64,000 nucleotides of DNA, taken from assembly GCF_032854445.1 (NCBI RefSeq), contig NC_088295.1:55037249-55101248 (forward strand), read 5' to 3'. Positions 11,938-24,577 of this stretch are shown here, piece after piece (within the stretch, counting starts at the first letter, position 1; every line of letters starts with the position of its first letter). Under the pieces are notes generated by a model. That model saw only the letters and a list, made by a program, of their open reading frames with translations, ran no database searches and was not told the origin of the DNA. The position numbers and the translations under genes are program-made. This DNA comes from Liolophura sinensis (lineage: Eukaryota; Mollusca; Polyplacophora; Chitonida; Chitonidae).

Positions 11938-12045
11938 TCTGAGATCACTTCCTGCCTTATCACTGTGACCCCAGTGACCTCGGCGCTGTTCAAGATTTCT
12001 GAACAAAATTTGCTAGTGGTGAAAGTGAAGTAAAGCGAAAATATA
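11938..12045 (+). repeat. Dispersed repeat C, copy 1
   Basis: Contains GAGATCACTTCCTGCCTTAT, then CACTGTGACCCCAGTGACC, and about 70 bp further on CTAGTGGTGAAAGTGAAG. The same ordered blocks recur near 58770-58960, and rearranged near 38370-38640. No coding potential is seen. Confidence 0.65.
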
Positions 12046-12504
12046 GAGCGGATTGTGCGCTGTAGGGAGTATGGTCCGAACTGACAACCCGCAGTACTAA
12101 AGAACCTAATCAGATTAGTTCCTGGAACGGAAATCAAAATTTGAAATGCTGATTTTCTAAACGAAATCAACGTTTCGCGACACTCTGGTATGGGTAATTA
12201 TTAAGCTACGAATTGTCAAATGTTGTTAACATGGAACTTAGAAAACCAGTTTGTCACCTCCGCACCCCGTTCCTACCATCCGTAGGCATACTTATTACTC
12301 TTTTTACGCTTTTTAGACGAATAAGTTATCGACAAACAAAAAAATATTTTGTATCACTATCTTTCATTAATGAGCAAATAAGGGAAGCCGCTACATCGTG
12401 TCTTCCACTTCGGTAGCGAGATCGAATTCGGCCACTGCATGTCTCCTAATTTTGGGCCTAATCTTCTATGTACATCATTCCATTCCACGCCACAAGTAGA
12501 GGTC

Positions 12505-12665
12505 GTCGATGGCCGTGTGATGTAGAAATCTACACCTGGGATGGTTAGTCCTAGACCTATGAGGTTCCGAGTTCAAATTCGGCTCTAACCCTGCTGCCAC
12601 GGTGCCGTGGCGGATTCAGGTGCAACAGTTTGCCAAGTATACAGACACCCACCAGAACGTCGTGG
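12505..12665 (+). mobile_element. tRNA-derived SINE, second head type
   Basis: The B-box-like GAGTTCAAATTCGGC follows an A-box-like TGATGTAGAAATCTAC/CTGGGATGGTTAGTCC stretch. Downstream sequence includes GGTGCAACAGTTTGCC and ends near GTCGTGGGTTT. It resembles a tRNA-headed SINE rather than a tRNA because no acceptor stem is evident. Confidence 0.45.
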
Positions 12666-14064
12666 GTTTAAAGAATGATTAAATAAATCCATATATAAAA
12701 TAAATCGATAACTATTACAAATTAGATCAGTCAGAAATGGATCTAACCAATACATGGTTGAATTCAAAGGAAATGACATAATTTGGTTGTCAGCTTAAAT
12801 ATCGTGTCCTCGGAAGGTTCTCTCTCTCTCTCTCTCTTATAGGCTATAGGCTGATCACTTATCTTTTCACGTGGCGCTCAGCGTGATATACACAGATCCA
12901 CCTATGTTTTTTATGTTACAAAACACCGCCAATGTCAACCAACAACGTCATTTGACAATGGCGCCTTTTTCCATTACTTACACTGAAAATTAAAGACAAG
13001 AAAAATGTGGCGAAGGGATGCCAAGAGCTATTAATAGCCAAACGGCGAACCCTGAAGCCCAACTGTGTATTTACCCGCAGGCCTGGTTTCCTTAAATATC
13101 CGAACTGTGTCTGAATTTAGATTCTGTGTCGCGTGGCGCTCTAGTTTTTCTGTCAACAAAACGAAATGGGAGAAGAAAAGCGTGCATTCCCGACTTCGGT
13201 GTTATGTGATCGGCGAGACGCTCACAAAGTGCACAGCTTGGCTATGTACTAGTATTACTCGCCGGCTAATGCATGCGTAAGCTCCCATGTGATGTCAACC
13301 ACCCTCAGTAAACATCTATTAAGACACATGCACTGTTTGGAAAACGTGCTTGAGCTGTTTAAGCTTGAGTGCACCTAGTGGAGAGATGGGTCAGTGAGGA
13401 GCTACTAACCTGACTGATCTCTATATCTTAATCTTACACGGCGATAAAAACTGGACTTTGCTGGATTCAGCCTTAAGGAAGTCAACCTCCAAAAGTGCAT
13501 GGCAAATTTCCTACGTTTGTACAGTAATTACTTCAGAAGAAATAACTGACTTTGGAAAAGGATTTTCTATGACGTATATATGCCCCATTCCAGTAAGTCG
13601 TATTTTGTATTACATCGTGCAGATTTAAAGTAGTAAGCTCAGCGTAAATGCGATTAAATACGCTCTCAACAATATAACCACCTTATTATGCTCTGACATG
13701 GCTTGTACTGTATTTGTGTTTAACGGAATACATAGACCAGTGGTAAGCTAAACTGTAAACGACAGACTGTGCCCAAGAAAAGCCTGCAGTCGTGACTGGC
13801 GTAGGTGTACAAAATATGTATTGAAATGGGTGGTTAACTTTCTGATTAGATTGCCTGCTTAAGCCTGCATGCGGCGGAATTCGCTCGAAATCCGATCTGA
13901 GAAAGGATTTGGAGGTTCCTACTTTAGAACTACATATGTATGTCGCAACGAACTCTTGTGCATGTAAATTGGTCACAGTGTAGAGTTCGGTTAAATGTTT
14001 CACCCCACTGAGTCAGTTGTCATTTTCTGTGAGGAGATCCATTTCTTGTCTCTTCCATGCACAG

Positions 14065-14207
14065 ATGGCCTGCGCGGTGACGTCACCCAGGTGGCTCTAA
14101 CTGTAATCTGCATACACGAAACTCAGCTGTCATTCACATCACTGCCATCGCCACAGCCACATCAGACCGAAACCGGATCTGCGATTTCAGCCATAAGAAA
14201 ATTTCGG
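14065..14207 (+). CDS. Candidate internal exon, unknown gene
   Basis: A pyrimidine-rich acceptor (TTTCTTGTCTCTTCCATGCACAG, positions 14042-14064) precedes a 143-bp stretch. It is open in the frame starting at its third base and followed by the donor GTAGGT. The 47 codons include GDVTQVALTVICIHETQ and SAISAIRKFR. I do not recognise the protein, and no partner exon was found within reach. The splice signals are better than expected by chance, but the case is weak without homology. Confidence 0.25.
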
Positions 14208-16629
14208 GTAGGTGGAAAAAATTAATTTCATACAGAGATAAAGATAATCTGCATTTAGTAGGTCACCTATATAGCATTACGAATCTCATGTTTCATTTTA
14301 TAGACGAATTTTAAGACGGTTTTTATTGTTTTTAATATCAGAGGCATGATCGTATTTTTTATTTATTTGTCTTGAACAGGTTTGTCACTTATGCCATTAA
14401 TTTTACAATAAATATTACGGTTGTCAGTAGAATATGACATGTTAGTATATAGGGCAGTGTATATGCAGGTAGGGAAGGTAGGAATTCGCTGTACATCTGT
14501 CATGTTATACGAAATAGTTTTGTACTTTTTATAATGGCTATATGAGACACAATGTAGGGACACACACCTTGTGGCTCTTCTTGGTCGTATAACAGAAAAA
14601 TTGGCAAGTGCGACGTTAAAGCCTAAGCATACATACATACATACATAATGGGTATATGTAAAACGGGTACACAAACTGTCTGCATAGCTTATATTATTTT
14701 GTACCGATATTATAGATGTATAGACAAATTGACACAATTGTGTGCAGCTCCTTTCTGCATGACTTCAGAGGGAAACAAAAATGTGCATATCTGTATGAGC
14801 AATTAGTGACTGTGGATTTTAAATTGTACACACAGACTGTTTATACAAGTAGGCCTTTCCAGAAGTAAGTATACATGTACTACGTTTAAATTGTCATTAT
14901 TTCGAATAAGGAATTGAAATATGCAAATTTATGGCGTATATGTTTATTCAAATCTGTGCTGAACTGTATTGACGCAGGTGACTTTTCCGAGTTGTTCAAT
15001 GGTGAGCTTACATGCAATAAACTTATATCCGCTCACTTTGCATGTTGGGCTGTGTATTGAATAGCTATATCGAACACACTGGCGTGCAGGTTGTGTTACA
15101 ACTTCTCCGGAGACACATTTACTACCAATGAAAAGAATATTAAGCAGTGGTGTATGTATGTATGTATACTTGGTGTTTAACGCCGTACTTAACAATTTTT
15201 CAGTCATATGACGACGATGACTCATTATGTGCATGTACATATATTATGTCCTCTAGTGGCAGGGCGAATCCATGCCGCCAAAGTGCTGCCGCCACTGAAG
15301 TATCATGCCGAAGACACCAGAGATGACACCCGCCCTGTCACATTATATTGACACCGGACCAACCAGTTATGTTTCCTTGCTCTAACCTCTCAGTGCTGAG
15401 CGCCAAGCGAGGCAGCAGCAGGTGTAATTTTTGTCTCCCGTTTAAACAGTGTTGCGCAAACGGCCACACTACCGCACCGTACCGTTTAAACCCGCATCTC
15501 GTGTAACATATCTATTGTTTATACATAATCTGATTATACAGCAGAATCTGTTCTTAATCTCTGTGTATATCGCATGGACCATTTTGTATACATATCACCA
15601 TTATTCTAACCATCTACAGTGTGTGGCTTGGGTTTTATTGCTTCTGCCATCCAAATTATAAAATATGATCTTTAGAAAAATTATACGGAATGTGGTATTT
15701 TAGGGTTTGTTTGGTTATCTGTGGCGGTCACTTGTAGTTATATATTCGTGTACATTTCAATTAGTAGACTGTTTGTGGACTTCTTGCCTCTAGCTACTCG
15801 GCAAGTATTCCGGTATTTCCAGGGGTTATTAGATAATGAAGAACGTGGACATTGTTTGTCAGTATTGACCTTTTAATGTACACTACAGTATTACGAAAGA
15901 CGTCATGCATGTGCATGCAAAACGGCCATAGGTTATACAACAACATACCAACCGCATTCGGATGTCAATGTTACTTATAGACTCAATATATATTGAAAGT
16001 GTAGGCCTACATAGAGAAAAACTGATTACAGTGGAAATGCTTCAAGGGTCTGTATAAAAAATACAATGTCACGGTGATCAGTTTTGTTACGATACATTCT
16101 TAATGTTTACATCGATGAGTTGGTGACATTTTCACAAGTAAACAGTAAACAACACAACGTGATTATTTTTGTCTTCGGCTTTTCCAATTAGCATCTCATG
16201 TCTCTCAGTCAAGTCTTGCTCAGGTTTAAAAAAAAAAAATCGCACTCACTTGACATCCGTTAAGTTGTTTCATTCAGTCCATTATTTAAGAATTTTTCTG
16301 AAGGAAAACACAATTTGACACAAAGGTCGAATTGAATTAAGTCAAATCCATGCTTCACCTATATTGCACATGTTTACCCAGGAACGACAGGTTTGTGACC
16401 GAGATTTTATCCAGAGCGTTGAACCTGGCGCGCAAAAATCAGGTCACGATTTAAGATGACAGATGGATAAATGTTAAATGCTAATTGTGGGATTTCAGTC
16501 TAGAACGATGTTCAAGATTCAACACCCAGGAATAAAATAATTCCAATAAATCATTGATGGAATATGTATTTAGAACCGGCCTCTACCGCGGACCAGTGAA
16601 CTAAGCGGTGATTGAATCGAAAGTTGTTT
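14208..16629. other. No gene seen; microsatellite and SINE-like repeat
   Basis: Holds a short CATA run (about 14630-14647), a GTAT run (about 15150-15166) and a family B SINE-like copy (15167-15432). The rest is A+T-rich, with no coding-like frame on either strand. Confidence 0.5.
15167..15432 (+). mobile_element. SINE-like repeat, family B
   Basis: Marked by ACTTAACAATTTTTCAGTCA followed by TATGACGACGATGACTCATT, then GGCAGGGCGAATCCATG, CCAAAGTGCTGCCGCCACTG, ACACCAGAGATGACACC and a closing GCGCCAAGCGAGGCAGCAGC. The same ordered blocks recur at 32236-32440, 33711-33850 and 63120-63400, and in part at 39925-40000 and 56480-56640. It is therefore a dispersed family distinct from family A. Confidence 0.75.
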
Positions 16630-17290
16630 TGCGACGCTGATGTCTGTGTATGGTGCAGTAGATTCCGTGTGGTTTTTCCATGGCTGCCTCGGGTATTTCG
16701 ATCCCTTCGTGATCGCGTCGTGTAATGTGGGCTCTCGCTGTACGCGGCATTGTGCATTGTGAACCCTCACTTGCCGTGTCGTTTAAAATGCAGGCCTACT
16801 TGCCTTGTTTTATAACGTTGAAGCTGAGCTGGCCGGTGGCTGTAATGTACATGGGCCTTCCATGGCAGCGTTCTGTAATAACGTAAGCCCTCCATGGCTG
16901 CGTCTAGTGGTTGAAGACTCTAGCCTTTCAATCCCTATGACACACGAGGTTTGAGTTCGAACCCGACATGGGACAGGGAATTTTGTCCCCCCACTCACTG
17001 TGTGTGAAGCATTTCTGACAATAAGCAATCCACGACGGTCGTCTGGTCATTGGCGTTATCTAACATTCGCTGAACACCACTTGTATTTCACCGACATGAT
17101 GGGCAAATCTGTATATCACACGTGGGAATATTCGTTAGTGACTTGTACGCGGTTTGCCCCGTGTCCTGGCCAGGTCGTGAAATGTGGACTCTCCATGTGG
17201 CTGTGTCGTGAACATGTGTATCTTCCACCGCCGCATCGTGAAAATGTGGGCCTTCCACGACCGCGTCGTGAAGCGTGGTGCCTCGTTAAG
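16630..17290 (+). repeat. Degenerate repeat of about 30 bp
   Basis: Imperfect units carry the frame (T)CGTGaAaTGTGGgCcTtCCaTG.CcGCg. The best units are TCGTGAAATGTGGACTCTCC, TCGTGAACATGTGTATCTTCC, TCGTGAAAATGTGGGCC and TCGTGAAGCGTGG between 17175 and 17285, with weaker ones from about 16640. A tRNA-like B box (GAGTTCGAACCCG, about 16951-16964) interrupts the array. Confidence 0.6.
16890..16995 (+). mobile_element. tRNA-like SINE head, third type
   Basis: CTAGTGGTTGAAGACTCTAG resembles an A box and GGTTTGAGTTCGAACCCG is a near-consensus B box, 35-40 bp apart as in tRNAs. A matching acceptor stem is not visible. It is more likely a SINE head embedded in the surrounding degenerate repeat than a functional tRNA. 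Confidence 0.4.
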
Positions 17291-17336
17291 TGAGTTTTGC
17301 ATTAAGTGCAAAAGAATGCATGATTATGATTATTAA

Positions 17337-17408
17337 CTTCCCAGTAAGACGTCACTTCCCAGTAAGACGTCACTTTCCAGTGAGACGTCACTTTCCAGTA
17401 AGACGTCT
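17337..17408 (+). repeat. 18-bp tandem repeat x4 with GACGTCA cores
   Basis: Four 18-bp units (CTTCCCAGTAAGACGTCA and close variants) lie end to end with no gap. Each carries the palindrome GACGTC inside AGACGTCA, one base from the CRE consensus TGACGTCA. Because 18 is divisible by three, one frame runs through as a repeated FPVRRH, but flanking sequence gives no sign of a gene. Confidence 0.9.
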
Positions 17409-19005
17409 CATGGGCACTGAGGTCACGTGTTATCATGGTTTTGGATTAAGTTTCCATGAAAAAGAAAGATATTATCACTCAATAAACATCGTTTCTGTAC
17501 ATCTTTTCGACATCATTCTTGAATATTTGTCAATTGTCGTAATTGTCCGTTGTCGTCTTTCTGACCTTTGACCTTTCTGTATTTGAAAAAAAAAAGATTA
17601 TTTACGAGAAAAGTTAGGAAAACTGTTATACAATTCACTAAGAATTCAGTGTACTTCTACCCTGTTGACCGTTTGCACTGAACATATTTAAAAGTATATG
17701 TGCACTGAACTGCACCGCTTCGGGTCAGTACGCTAACATAACTTATGCCTCACTCTCATTTAAGCAAATCTGTTTAGTGATATTTCGTTATGTGAAAAAA
17801 TGAATCTGCGTCATGAACTCTGTAAATTCGCGTTATCTAACACGTGATCGGGTACCCTGGAGAATATATCGATGTCAGTGAGTATACATCTTTGACAACG
17901 ATGTCTAGACGCAAAAGAAACTTGATGATGGACAGGAAAATCAGTTCAGTTTAATTATATGTTTGCTGCCTGTTTTACGAAGATTTAATTACACGCCGTT
18001 ATCTTCGCACTCGTCCCACTTCTTGTTTAGGACATCAGGAGATAAAACTAAAATGCAAAATCAGGAGATAAAAAAAATGTTCTGCAATTTGTCGAACATA
18101 ATATGCATCAGCAAAGAGCAGTGAGTTTTAATGATACTTTCTTATTGAGGAGCGAGTAGACCGTGCAGAACAAGATACTCATTAATTGTGTGATTTACAG
18201 ATATATTAATTAGACATTGCTATAGTTAAATGATGCGTGCATCCAACGGCTTAGGATAATTAAAATTAAAAAAAAAATTATTAATAATGGCATGGAGTCG
18301 CTTGAGAACTACGGACGAACAGGTTTCGACAGACATGCATGCTCAGTTCATGTATAAGGTGACGGGGGGTGTGCCTTGTCTTTCAATGTGTAAGCTATTA
18401 ATTCTGGAAATGTTAAAGGATGTCTAAGATTAAATACACTTCAATCCAGACAGCCTTACCGTGAAAACAACATTTTGGGCTCTTTTTATTACGGTGTTCC
18501 TGTCTGCCAAGTACTTGCCTTCTAAGTAGTTTACCTGTTACTATAACATGGAACTTTTGAACCCGAGCACATCAAGGAAACCGGTTTTGCCATTTTACCT
18601 CCAAATTAAGGTGACAGTGACCTTTTTTTAGGTGTAATTAAAATCAATCTTTCAGTGCACAAAAATATTCCTTTACTTTCGAACATGAATAAAACCAGAT
18701 TGTTGAGAAGTGCCAAGGCTTTGATGCCGGATATATGCCGGATTAGGACGCTCGGTTTAAAGGAACACAGATCAACGCTGATTGGCTGGTAATTGATATA
18801 GGATTTCATGGGTTAAAACCACTGATCCTTGGTCTCGCTGAATTACCAAAAATTCAGCTTAGTACAGGCACATCCTTGACTTCACAATCTCATACAGACG
18901 GTTCTGTATCCTTTTATAAACTTCTATAAGACTACATTTTTGTCTGATAAAGCTGTAAGACTTTATGGTGTGATAAAACCGTTCAGTGCCCTAGGAAAAC
19001 TCATG
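17409..19005. other. No gene seen
   Basis: About 1.6 kb of A+T-rich sequence with short poly-A runs and no repeat or exon that I can support. Confidence 0.5.
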
Positions 19006-19135
19006 ATCACCCGCAGGTTGCTGGAGACCTTCTCACGTGCGACCGGAGAGGACGCCAGCATGAGCTGGACTTGAACTCACAGCGACCTCAAACATTGGTG
19101 AGTGGCTCCAGTGTCATTGCGCGGCGGTGAAACGC
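19006..19135 (-). mobile_element. SINE fragment (family A), head only
   Basis: On the minus strand it contains the B-box region with GTGAGTTCAAGTCCAGCTCA and the adjacent GCTGGCGTCCTCTCCGG block, ending at the CAACCTGCGG word. The body and tail are absent. Confidence 0.7.
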
Positions 19136-19714
19136 TAATCACGCTAATCACCCCCAAATAACATACAGGTTTGTTCTTAACGGTGTTGTGATTGCCAGTT
19201 TAGTGGGGCAGTTTTTAATACCAGTATGTATACTTAGTTTAAAACATTTGCATGTTTGAAGTCCACTTTGCTCTCGGCTTGTAATACTGATTGTTTGCCT
19301 GTTGGTTAGGTCATGTATCAAGCTGACTTTTGCTTTGTGTCCCATAAATTAATCTCATCACCCATGTGGACATAACATGCGGCGTTGGCTTACTCTCTTC
19401 AAGGGGCTTTACACCTCCGATCATGCGGTGCTAATCTGGTCTCGATTACAAGTAAAACACTTATAAGGCTTGCCCTCAGAAGGGGTTAAGTCCAGTTTAA
19501 GCCAGAATATATCGCATATGTATATAGGCCTAATTCAGCACATTTACTTCCAGAAATCTTTTATAGCCGTCAGAGTTAAGTTTTCTCGAAGTGGTTATTA
19601 TTCATCTGTCTAAATTCAACGGATTACGTGTCGATAGGCAAAGCGTTGAACTGCTCATAACTAAGGAAAGAGAGTTGATAAGGTAAGAGATATAGGCCCA
19701 GACTGACGCAGGTA

Positions 19715-19905
19715 AAATTAATTTATTTCTTTGAAGTTTTACGCCGTATTGAATAATATCGCGGTCAGCATAGTGGTGGGAGGAAATCGGACAGAACCCT
19801 TGGGAAACCTACGACCATCCGCAGGTTGCTGACAGGCCATCCCACGTACGACCGAAGATGAAGCTAGCACGAGATGGACTTTAACTCACGACCGGAGAGG
19901 AAGCC
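19715..19905 (-). mobile_element. SINE (family A), diverged, reverse
   Basis: Minus-strand reading gives the CAACCTGCGGATGGTCGTAG word, GGTTTCCTCCCACCACTATG, then ATATTATTCAATACGGCGT and an A+T-rich tail. The head is degraded, so this is an old copy. Confidence 0.7.
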
Positions 19906-19920
19906 AACAGCAAATAAAAA

Positions 19921-21594
19921 AATTTAAAAAAAAAAAACGGTACATGTACATGTATGTATGTCAAAACCGCCACAAATAGTAGTTGCTACTATTAGAGCTA
20001 CTACATAAAAGTTTTCAGTACACGTTACCTTGAGTGTCTAAGCTGGTCCCATATTGGACGAAATTCATGGAATCTTCTTCTGAAAAAGCTGAGCGCGTTT
20101 GAATCAGAGCTCATATACGGTTATCCCCTATGGTTGACAGCTCGTGGTAAATTCTTCACTGGTTTTTATTACAAGTCTTCTTTGCCACTTTTAGGAGGAT
20201 ACAGGAGGACATACAGGAGGATATAACGATAAGTCTTTCTTTCCGCCCGGCCATCCGTCTGTCTGTTCGTCTGTCCTCCTGTCTTGCCGTCTGTCCTCCT
20301 GTCTACAGGCATTTCTTGTCAACGTGATTCCAACGTATATTGTGTCGAAACTAGGTATTTGCTTTGCTGGTCATTTGAAGATGTTTCTAATTCAGTTTGC
20401 TGAACTACCTGCTATGCTATCGAAGAAATAAGTTAATTTTACTTGCGTCAGTATGGACCATTTTAGGATGGAATCCGAACTTTAAAGTAAAGAGAACTTG
20501 TCAGCACAAATCCTTGTGTAACGGCCATCATGCTTTCCTGAACTTGCACGTCTAATAGATAAAATGTACAGATGTATGCTTGTGTTTTTTTGTGTGTTTT
20601 TTTCGGTATCAGTCTTTAATTATAGCCGTATACAAAAATAAGCAAACATCAATTGTGGTCATAATTATGTTGGATAAGCAGGGGGTGTAAGGAAATAAGT
20701 CTCTTTCTGATGACTGATGTTGAGCATACTACGACATCCGTAGATTAGTTTAAATCTTGCTATCGTGCCGCCAAATTCGCGGTTCAAATCTTCACACTGA
20801 CTCATTCGCTTGACTGGATTCTTCCCCGCTCACAGATTGCGTTTTAACACCGTTTTACTTTATCAAGGTTTCTATGCTCAGGCCAACATTTTGTTGGGGA
20901 AAAACAGGCAAAAATGATATTCAGATCATAGTATAGGTGCTGACGTCTAATCCCCTTTCGTGGGAACATCAATTTCGACATAGGAGATTTTAGTTCATAT
21001 TTCAAGGAAATCAAAAACGTTTTTCGAAGTTTTCAGTGCGCTTGATGATTCATGTTGTTTGAAAATGCTGATATAACTTGAGATTGCATATTAATTTAAG
21101 TTTGCTGGAATACCTGTATTTACAAAAATGACAAGGCGTTAATTTATTTAAATACTGTGTGATTAATGCACCGAATATTTTGAGATCAGGAAAGGAACCA
21201 AGCGCATTTCGTGAGGCAATATACCTCGCGCCAGTAGTATCTGGATTCGCGTACGGGAGGTTATACAGTTTCTATGTATGTTTCACTGACCCAGTTAGTG
21301 ATGAACTCTCGGAAACTGAACCAGAAATATATGTACAATTTTTCCACATTTCGTGTCACAACACCAGTGACCAGTGTGGAATATTTCCAGCAGAATATAC
21401 GTATATGGAACACATTATCCAGTGATAACACGCCGAGGTATTCGAAATATACGTCATTCCAATATAAAGGTCTTCGAAGTTTATCTTAACAGGCCGCAAA
21501 ACTAGGGCAAAGCTTGGACAAAATTGTGGCATGTTCTTTTTATATAAGAAACCAGCACCTGCTGATAAGTGGCTCCCGTTTCCTGTTTAAAAGC
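19921..21594. other. No gene seen; pyrimidine-rich simple sequence
   Basis: Contains an AGGAGGATACAGGAGG stretch near 20193 and a CTGTCCGTC-type degenerate tetranucleotide stretch near 20235-20310. Open frames at 21159-21489 lack splice context and recognisable protein features. Confidence 0.45.
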
Positions 21595-22217
21595 GAGATT
21601 GTCGTAACCGTTTGCATACATCATTTGCATTTATTTGTGTTGAAATGGAGGTTATATAGGCCTGGAGTTGATAATTAAATCAAAACTATTGAAAACGACT
21701 ACTTGAAATAATTCTCACTTGAGATTGTCGTAACCGTTTGCATACATCATTTGCATTTATTTGTGTTGAAATGGAGGTTATATAGGCCTGGAGTTGATAA
21801 TTAAATCAAAACTATTGAAAACGACTACTTGAAATAATTCTCACTTGAGATTGTCGTAACCGTTTGCATACATCATTTGCATTTATTTGTGTTGAAATGG
21901 AGGTTATATAGGCCTGGAGTTGATAATTAAATCAAAACTATTGAAAACGACTACTTGAAATAATTCTCACTTGAGATTGTCGTAACCGTTCGCATACATC
22001 ATTGCATTTATTTGTGTTGAAATGGAGGTTATATAGGCCTGGAGTTGATAATTAAATCAAAACTATTGAAAACGACTACTTGAAATAATTCTCACTTGAG
22101 ATTGTTGTAACCGTTCGCATACATCATTTGCATTTATTTGTGTTGAAATGGAGGTTATATAGGCCTGGAGTTGATAATTAAATCAAAACTATTGAAAACG
22201 ACTACTTGAAATAATTT
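21595..22217. repeat. 126-bp satellite-like array, 5 copies
   Basis: Units begin with GAGATTGTCGTAACCGTTTG at 21595, 21721, 21847, 21973 and 22098, giving periods of 126, 126, 126 and 125 bp. Copies are nearly identical: the fourth lacks one T, the fourth and fifth have CGTTCGCATAC for CGTTTGCATAC, and the fifth has TTGTTG for TTGTCG. The near-identity implies recent expansion or homogenisation. Confidence 0.97.
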
Positions 22218-22704
22218 TGACAAGCTTACGTGGAACGAGGAGTAACTATGTTAAACGAGCTGAAAGGAGAAATTGAGTGACATCAGAGTAACTTGATATG
22301 AACGTGCATGTCGAATTAAAATATTGAGTTCAGATATGGAATTTTCTAGTTGGTTTGAGTAAGGTGACACATGAAATATTATCATGTGAGTTGATTTCAG
22401 GTAACTTATTTATTGGACGAGTTCCCTCTTCGTCTGTATCAATTTCATGTCAGCGAAGCCCTGATCTGACCGATAAAGCTTCGCTAATGGAAAGTCCTCT
22501 GTCTACACTATTTAACGTGACAACACAATATATCTTCGTGTCTCAGATGTGCAGATGTGCGTAGAATACTGCTAATTAGCCGCAGAAATGTGTGCTTAGT
22601 GATTAGCACTTTCTTCTTTGCCTGAATGTGCTTAATGTCTCAGATCTGAAAGCCTTACCTTTCAGGGCAGTTCGACACCAGTATTTTGTCTTTGAATTCA
22701 CATT

Positions 22705-22875
22705 CCTCTCCGTTAGTAGGTGGGAAAGCCCACCAGCAATTTCCGAATAGTCACGATTTTCATCTCGGCCCTGTCCGGTTTCCTCCGACTATAGTGCTGG
22801 CCGGTCATAGTATAAGCGAAACATATTCTTGAGTATGGCGTATAAACCCAATTAAATCAATCAATCAGTCAATGC
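22705..22875 (+). mobile_element. SINE fragment (family A), old copy
   Basis: Keeps GGCCCTGTCCGGTTTCCTCC, ATATTCTTGAGTATGGCGTA and AATTAAATCAATCAATC as a decayed tail. Many substitutions, and the tRNA-like head is missing. Confidence 0.7.
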
Positions 22876-24577
22876 AAAAAAAAAAAATAGTGTCCGGTGG
22901 AAACGACAGTCCTTTGCTATATAGTAACTGACAAAGTCTATGACTTAGTCAAAACAGCGAGAGCTAGATTCGAACAACAGACCAGTGCTTTAACCATAGA
23001 TCTGAGCTGTAAAACCGAACGTTTCTTACGCAGTGTCTCTGGGTTAGGGTGAGAGTGAAAAGGGTGTGGGTGCATCTGAGTGTGCTGCCCCAGTAACCTG
23101 ATACGTGGATGTGGGTCTATACTTTACCACAAAATAATTAGTACATCGGTAATAAATCATTTGCATGCCGACTGTTGCATTGTTTACGATCTCGATCCCG
23201 TCTGCTCGTAGGAGTTAATTTGTCCGTGGCCGAATGAAGCCTACAATGGATCTTATATCGACGGGAAATGGTAACATTGTGTAATGCTATACATGACACT
23301 GAAGATTAAAGACATAATTTACATCACCGTGGGGTGCACCATCCAACCAGTCACCCATCCTTGCACTACCGTCAATTTGGAATCGATGTATACTAGATGT
23401 CGTTGCACCATTTGTGCATGCAGCTTGGCAGGGTGATTTTTTTTTTGTTGAAAACAAATGGATTACATTTTTTCCTATTTTAGACTATGGTTCCTATTTT
23501 TTCTTTTCTTGTAGAGATATTGTTGTTGTAAATTTCTAAGCTGGAAGTATATACATTTACTTTACTCTAGTTTCCACAGGCATGATGGGTTAACACCCTC
23601 TTTCAGGTCAAGTGGCTTTGTCATAATACTTAATGTCAGACTATATAAAGCAGAAACAAACTCGCTCACCCATTTTCCTTTTTGGCTTTAATAACTACAA
23701 CGCGGAGTGAGTTTGAGTATTATACGAAAAGCAATGCATAGTTGTGCAAAAATAAGCAGGCGGTTGATAAACAGTGTAAACAGTGATCTCAGTACATCTA
23801 TAGTAGGCCTACCCATGTAAAACACTACAAGCGGTATCATAATTTTTATGTGTCAAAATAAATGAAAAAATGGTTAATAATGGTATAATTTTTCGGTTAA
23901 TGGGATTCAAATACATTTAGTGGGTAAATTTCCAAAAAAATTCCATTTTCATAAGCCCAGTTTAAAGCATTCCACTGCATGTGTGGAAATAAAAACCTGG
24001 ATGAGACCGTGAACACGAAAGTCACAGGTACATATATGCACGAAACAGTGCAAAATGGTGTCAATTTTTGAGAGCATGAGAACCATGGGTAGATAAGGTA
24101 TCGCCGAGGCGTCAGGAGCTTAGATAATGTACCGTTATCCCTTCTACATAGAGGCAGCTGGGCAGCGTGACCAAAGGTGATAGGTTGACATCTGGGAATT
24201 TCAACCAGCAGAGCAACATCGATTTTTTGGTGCATGGTATGAAATGTATGTGTATATAACTCTGGTGTAGACTAAAACAATATCGGCAGGTGTTCGTACG
24301 AATGTTAGGCCTGCACATGCAGACATGAGCCTAACGACATTAGCAAATACGGCTATTTGTTTCTGAAAGCCGTTCTGTTGTATGCATAACGCATGGCTTC
24401 GCTCGGAAGCAGCGATCTTCCTTCCAATGGCCAAAAATGAACAGGGCTTTTCGATTAAATAATGCGTGTCTGGTGTCATTGATTGAGCGCTGTCGATCAT
24501 GACATTGCTTACATAACCATACCCACTCGGTTTAACGGGGACACATGCTTGTACACAGATCTCGACCCTTGTCCATG

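Larger units (their letters stand above)
11085..14064. other. No gene seen; SINE-like and dispersed repeats
   Basis: Downstream of the TGA at 11082-11084 there is a 20-bp A-run (about 11125-11144), a copy of dispersed repeat C at 11938-12045, a tRNA-like SINE at about 12505-12665 and a short CT run near 12821. No exon stands out on either strand. Confidence 0.5.

Noticed and set aside
16945-16965. Functional tRNA gene at the B box
   Set aside because: No complementary acceptor stem or anticodon arm could be drawn. It is best read as a SINE head.
17290-17571. 93-codon frame with FPVRRH repeats
   Set aside because: Caused by the 18-bp tandem array. Flanks are not protein-like.
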